The position numbers and the translations under genes are program-made. From contig NZ_JAFBBZ010000001.1 in NCBI RefSeq assembly GCF_016907435.1, positions 2,976,001-3,040,000 of the forward strand: a stretch of 64,000 nucleotides of DNA. The letters run 5' to 3'. Below are positions 60,528-64,000 of this stretch, in pieces; positions within the stretch are counted from its first letter, which is position 1, and each line of letters starts with the position of its first letter. The DNA comes from Nocardioides salarius (lineage in GTDB: Bacteria; Actinomycetota; Actinomycetes; Propionibacteriales; Nocardioidaceae). The notes beneath the pieces were generated by a model. It saw nothing but the letters and a program-made list of their open reading frames with translations, was not told where the DNA came from and did no database searches.

Positions 60528-61901
60528 ATGCTCGAAGCGCGCGAGGCGAACCTCACCATCGACCTGTGCCTGCGGGTCGGTGAGCTGCTGCTCTCCTCGG
60601 GCGCCGGGGCGGCCGACGTCACCGCGACCATGCAGGGCGTGGCGCGCGAGCTCGGCATGCGCAACGCCGACGTCGACATCACCTTCACCTCGCTGGCGAT
60701 GTCCTACCAGGCCAACCCGGAGGAGCCCGCGCTCGCGTCGGCCCGCCAGGTGACCCGCCGCGCCATCGACTACGACCACCTGACCCAGGTGGACCACCTG
60801 GTGCGCCGGGTCCTCGACGGCCTGGTCGACGTGCACGAGGCGCGCAGCGAGCTCGCCCAGATCGTCTCCACCGGCCACGACCGCCGGCGCTGGGCCGTGA
60901 CCGGCGGCTGGGGCCTGATGTGCGGCGGCGTCGCGATCCAGCTGGGCGGCGGGCCGCTGGTGATCGCGCTGGCGGTGGTCTCGGCGATCCTCATCGACAA
61001 GGTGCAGGACCGGATGCAGCGGCGCCGGATGCCGTCGTTCTACCAGCAGGTCGTGGGCGGCGGCGTCGCCACGCTGCTGGCGCTGGGCGTGGGCGCCACC
61101 CCGCTCTCGGTCAACGTCTCGCTGGTCGTGACCGCCAACATCATCATGCTGCTGGCCGGCATCGGCTTCATGGGAGCGCTCCAGGACGCCCTCACCGGCT
61201 TCTACGTCACCGCCTCGGCCCGCCTGCTCGAGGCGTTCCTGGCCACCGCCGGGATCATCGCCGGGGTGACGGGCGGCCTGAGCGTGGCCAGCTCGCTGGG
61301 GGTGCGCATCCCGCAGCTCGAGCCGGGCGTGGCCAACCTGCAGTCGGCCGGCATGCTGGCGCTCGGCTCGGCCATCGCCGCCTCCGCCTTCGCCTACTCG
61401 ACCTACGCGCCGCGGCGCATCCTCGTCCCGATCGCGCTGGTCGCCGGCACCGCCATCACGATCAGCCGGGTCATCGAGCTCGCCGAGGTCGGGCGCGCCT
61501 GGTCGGTGGCGATCGCGGCCCTCTTCGTGGGCCTGGTCAGCTTCACCGTCTCGGGGCGGATGCGGGTGCCGCCCCTGGTCGTGGTGGTGCCGGCGATCGT
61601 GCCGATGCTGCCCGGCCTGTCGATCTACCGCGGCCTGACCCTGCTCAGCGAGGGTGGCAGCGCGACCTCGCCGGGCCTGCTGGCCATGGTCGCGGCGATC
61701 TCGGTCGCGATCGCGCTGGCCAGCGGCGTGATCCTCGGCGAGTACGTCGCCCAGCCGCTCAAGCGCGAGGCGCAGCGCGTCGAGGCCCGCCTGGCCGGCC
61801 CGCGCCTGGTCGGCCCGGTGCACGTCATGAGCAGCACCCGTCGACGCCGCCGCAAGCGCGCCGAGGCCGCCCGCGAGGCCGAGGAGACCGACGGCTCCTA
61901 G
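60528..61901 (+). CDS. Threonine/serine exporter family protein (ThrE-like)
   Basis: 457 residues. The N-terminal cytosolic domain (about 1-140) is the ThrE part 1, LCLRVGELLLSSGAGAADVT. About ten membrane segments follow (VVSAILIDKVQDRM, then LLAGIGFMGALQDALTGFYV), and a basic tail ends at SSTRRRRRKRAEAAREAE. It exports threonine and serine in Corynebacterium. The last four bases overlap the 3' end of the convergent DUF402 gene. Confidence 0.9.
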   Translation: MLEAREANLTIDLCLRVGELLLSSGAGAADVTATMQGVARELGMRNADVDITFTSLAMSYQANPEEPALASARQVTRRAIDYDHLTQVDHLVRRVLDGLVDVHEARSELAQIVSTGHDRRRWAVTGGWGLMCGGVAIQLGGGPLVIALAVVSAILIDKVQDRMQRRRMPSFYQQVVGGGVATLLALGVGATPLSVNVSLVVTANIIMLLAGIGFMGALQDALTGFYVTASARLLEAFLATAGIIAGVTGGLSVASSLGVRIPQLEPGVANLQSAGMLALGSAIAASAFAYSTYAPRRILVPIALVAGTAITISRVIELAEVGRAWSVAIAALFVGLVSFTVSGRMRVPPLVVVVPAIVPMLPGLSIYRGLTLLSEGGSATSPGLLAMVAAISVAIALASGVILGEYVAQPLKREAQRVEARLAGPRLVGPVHVMSSTRRRRRKRAEAAREAEETDGS

Positions 61902-62443
61902 CGGGCCCGGTCCCGGCAGCCGGCACCGGTGGTGGCCGCGAGGTGGTCCAGCCACCGCTGGGCGTGCCCGTCGTACGGCGTCGCGCCGGCCACGACCTGC
62001 CGGTGCACGCGTCCGCACCACTCGCGGGCCGCTGCCTGGACCTCGTCCGGGTAGCCGAACGCGACCCGGTGCTCCTCGAACTCGTCCTCGTCGTCGACGT
62101 AGACCCGCCCCTCCGACGTGCGCACCACGTCGAGATCGAGGTCGACCGAGCGCAGCACGTCACCGTCCCAGACCGGGGGCGTGGCGAGGTCGACGTAGAC
62201 CGAGGCCCAGATGCCCGGGGCGTGGAAGGTCGCGGCGTACCAGCCCTCGCGCGGGGCGAGGGTCACGGTGTCGACGGCCGAGTGGAAGCGCGCGCCGGGT
62301 CGCTCGTGCAGCACACCGGCGGGCACCCCGATCCAGTCGCCCCACTCGTCCTCGCCGAGCAGCAGCCCGTCGAAGGACCAGTGCGGGCGCTCGCCCCACT
62401 TGCTCATCTCGACGCGGACCGGGCGGGGGTCGGGCAGGCTCAC
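61898..62443 (-). CDS. DUF402 domain-containing protein (FomD-like)
   Basis: 181 residues. The DUF402 barrel is complete: WYAATFHAPGIWASVYVDLA, VDLDLDVVRTSEGRVYVDDEDEFEEHR (key residues D and E near positions 110-125). DUF402 relatives such as FomD hydrolyse nucleotide-linked intermediates with metal, but most members are uncharacterised. The gene is convergent to thrE-like. Confidence 0.85.
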   Translation of the reverse strand: MSLPDPRPVRVEMSKWGERPHWSFDGLLLGEDEWGDWIGVPAGVLHERPGARFHSAVDTVTLAPREGWYAATFHAPGIWASVYVDLATPPVWDGDVLRSVDLDLDVVRTSEGRVYVDDEDEFEEHRVAFGYPDEVQAAAREWCGRVHRQVVAGATPYDGHAQRWLDHLAATTGAGCRDRAR

Positions 62444-62474
62444 CCGCCCGACCCTAGCCGTGGGACCGGCCGGC

Positions 62475-63317
62475 TCAGACGACCGTCGCGTCCTGCGGCA
62501 GCACCTTCTTGGCGCTCCTGGCGATGATGTCCTGGTAGCGCGAGCCGGTGAGCTTGGCCAGGTGGTGCAGGGCGTGCGCGTCGATGCCGACCAGCACCCG
62601 CGCCTGGTTGCGGGTGATGCCGCGCACGATGATCTGCGCGGCCTTCTCGGGGGTCATCCGGGCCAGCTTCTTGTCGAACAGCTCGGCGGTCTTGGTCTTG
62701 TCCTCGCGCGCGGAGACCCGCGCGTTGCGGGCGATGGCGGTCTTGATGCCACCGGGGTGCACCGAGGTCACCCCGACGGGGTGCCCGGCCACCAGCATCT
62801 CCTCGCGCAGCGCCTCGGTCATGCCGCGCACGGCGTACTTGGCGGCGTTGTACATGCTCTGGCCGGGCATCGAGATCAGCCCGAAGAGCGAGGAGATGTT
62901 GACGACGTGGCCCTCGCCCGAGGCGATCAGGTGGGGCAGGAACGCCTTGGTGCCGTGCACGACGCCCCAGAAGTTGATGCCGATGATCCAGTCGATGTCG
63001 TCGTACTCGAGGTCGAGCAGGTCGCCGGCCAGCGCGACGCCGGCGTTGTTGACCACGACGTTGACGCGCCCGAAGTGCGCGACCACGGCCTCGGCGTAGG
63101 CCTCGAAGGCGGCTCGGTCGGCCACGTCGAGCCGGTCGCCGCGGACCTCGCGCGCGCCGGCGGCGCGGGCCAGCTCGACGGTGCCGGCCAGCCCGGCGTC
63201 GTCGACGTCGCTGAGGGCCAGGAGGGCGCCCTTGCCGGCCAGGTCGAGCGCGAGCGCGCGGCCGATGCCGGACGCGGCTCCGGTGATCACGACGACCTTG
63301 TCGCGGAGGTTCTTCAT
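62475..63317 (-). CDS. SDR family oxidoreductase (acetoin/steroid dehydrogenase-like)
   Basis: 280 residues from ATG 63317. TGAASGIGRALALDLAGKGA (near residue 13), NNAGVALAGDLLD, NISSLFGLISMPGQSMYNAAK with YNAAK as the catalytic Tyr/Lys, and SVHPGGIKTAI are typical of the classical SDR. A helical tail of about 80 residues follows. The stop of the upstream monooxygenase gene overlaps its start by four bases, so the two are co-transcribed, as is common for Baeyer-Villiger or ketone-oxidising clusters. Confidence 0.92.
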   Translation of the reverse strand: MKNLRDKVVVITGAASGIGRALALDLAGKGALLALSDVDDAGLAGTVELARAAGAREVRGDRLDVADRAAFEAYAEAVVAHFGRVNVVVNNAGVALAGDLLDLEYDDIDWIIGINFWGVVHGTKAFLPHLIASGEGHVVNISSLFGLISMPGQSMYNAAKYAVRGMTEALREEMLVAGHPVGVTSVHPGGIKTAIARNARVSAREDKTKTAELFDKKLARMTPEKAAQIIVRGITRNQARVLVGIDAHALHHLAKLTGSRYQDIIARSAKKVLPQDATVV

Positions 63318-64000
63318 GCGGTCACTGCCTCTCGGTCGGTGCTGCTGGGGTGCGGGGGTGTCGTGGGCGAGCCGGGGGAGCCGGGCTCTGCGGTGACGGC
63401 GTACGCCGACACGTCGAAGCGCGCCAGCAGCCGGCGGAAGGTGAAGGTGGTGCGCGGCCACAGCGTGGTGTTGCGCCCGTGCTCGTCGAGGTACCAGCTC
63501 GAGCAGCCGCCGGTGGACCACACGGTGCGGCGCATCCGGCGCTGCAGGTCGTCGTTGAAGGCGGCGGTGGCCTGCTCGGTGGGCTCGACGCTGGCGTAGC
63601 GGTCGCGGCGCAGGGTGGCGATCGCGTCGCGCACGTAGGCGACCTGCGACTCGATCATGAAGACCATGCTGGAGTGGCCCAGCCCGGTGTTGGGGCCCAC
63701 CAGCATGAACAGGTTGGGGAACTCCGGCACCGTGGTGCCCTTGTAGGCGGCCATCCCGGTCTCGTCCCACCGCTGCGCCAGCGTGCGGCCGGTGCGCCCG
63801 GTGGTGTGGTGGGCGAAGGGCAGGTCGGTGGCGGTGAAGCCGGTGGCCACCACCAGCACGTCGACCGGGCGCTCGGTGCCGTCGGCGCTCACGACGCCGG
63901 TGGCGCTGACCCGGGCGATGGGGTCGGTGACGAGCTCGACGTTGTCGGAGGCCACGGCGGGGTAGTAGCGGTTGGAGATCAGCACCCGCTTGCAGCCCAG
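63314..64000 (-). CDS. Flavin-containing monooxygenase (Baeyer-Villiger-like), C-terminal part
   Basis: The N-terminal part is beyond the window end; about 228 residues remain. The motif VDVLVVATGFTATDLPFAHH (ATG motif of the NADPH-binding region) and FPNLFMLVGPNTGLGHSSMV near the middle define the flavin monooxygenase family. The frame is open up to base 64000. Together with the SDR it may process ketones or alcohols. Confidence 0.9.
   Translation of the reverse strand: MGCKRVLISNRYYPAVASDNVELVTDPIARVSATGVVSADGTERPVDVLVVATGFTATDLPFAHHTTGRTGRTLAQRWDETGMAAYKGTTVPEFPNLFMLVGPNTGLGHSSMVFMIESQVAYVRDAIATLRRDRYASVEPTEQATAAFNDDLQRRMRRTVWSTGGCSSWYLDEHGRNTTLWPRTTFTFRRLLARFDVSAYAVTAEPGSPGSPTTPPHPSSTDREAVTA

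Overview
The window is a high-GC chromosome segment from an actinobacterium, most likely a Nocardioides-like member of the Nocardioidaceae. This is inferred from the GC-rich third codon positions, the frequent GTG starts, a short adenylate kinase, mycothiol-type isomerase relatives, the actinobacterial GlgA/GlgC pair and a characteristic family of dispersed palindromic repeats. No taxonomic search was run.

1-16 kb: end of the spc ribosomal operon (rpsH end, rplF, rplR, rpsE, rpmD, rplO), a strong terminator, then secY-adk-map. A TerC family gene under a yybP-ykoY-type (manganese) riboswitch and a luciferase-like oxidoreductase follow, then the alpha operon (infA, rpmJ, rpsM, rpsK, rpsD, rpoA, rplQ), with short GC hairpin repeats on both sides of rpoA. 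Next come a ketopantoate reductase-like gene with a GntR regulator (minus strand), a PfkB kinase, truA, an RsmC-like methyltransferase and a mycothiol-type isomerase relative.

16-23 kb: a complete branched-chain amino acid type ABC importer operon (livG-F-H-M-binding protein, minus strand) diverging from a PucR regulator, followed by a cluster of palindromic composite repeats.

23-37 kb: fatty-acid-like catabolism. A tightly packed minus-strand operon of eight genes (two SDRs, an APH-type kinase, four acyl-CoA dehydrogenases, an esterase) diverges from a TetR regulator across a palindromic operator. Two of these genes look like the separated halves of the animal ACAD10/ACAD11 fusion, which suggests 4-hydroxyacyl-CoA catabolism. 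A lipoprotein, a PAP2 membrane enzyme and a second operon with a pair of acyl-CoA dehydrogenases follow.

37-50 kb: a small GIY-YIG nuclease gene bracketed by perfect 45-bp inverted repeats, a DUF1501/DUF1800 secreted pair, an inositol-phosphatase-like enzyme, divergent glgA/glgC, a MUG-type glycosylase, lipoproteins, a phosphodiester glycosidase and a secreted alpha/beta hydrolase.

50-64 kb: an accessory island with MITE-like composite repeats. One of them is split by an intact 1332-bp IS3-family element with a 3-bp target duplication. Next are a DUF222/HNH protein, an AT-rich stretch with 22-bp repeats, a membrane metalloprotease, an orphan type III-like DNA methyltransferase, a wax ester synthase/DGAT, a secreted HNH nuclease, FUSC and ThrE-type transporters, a DUF402 protein, an SDR and the C-terminal part of a flavin monooxygenase cut by the window end.
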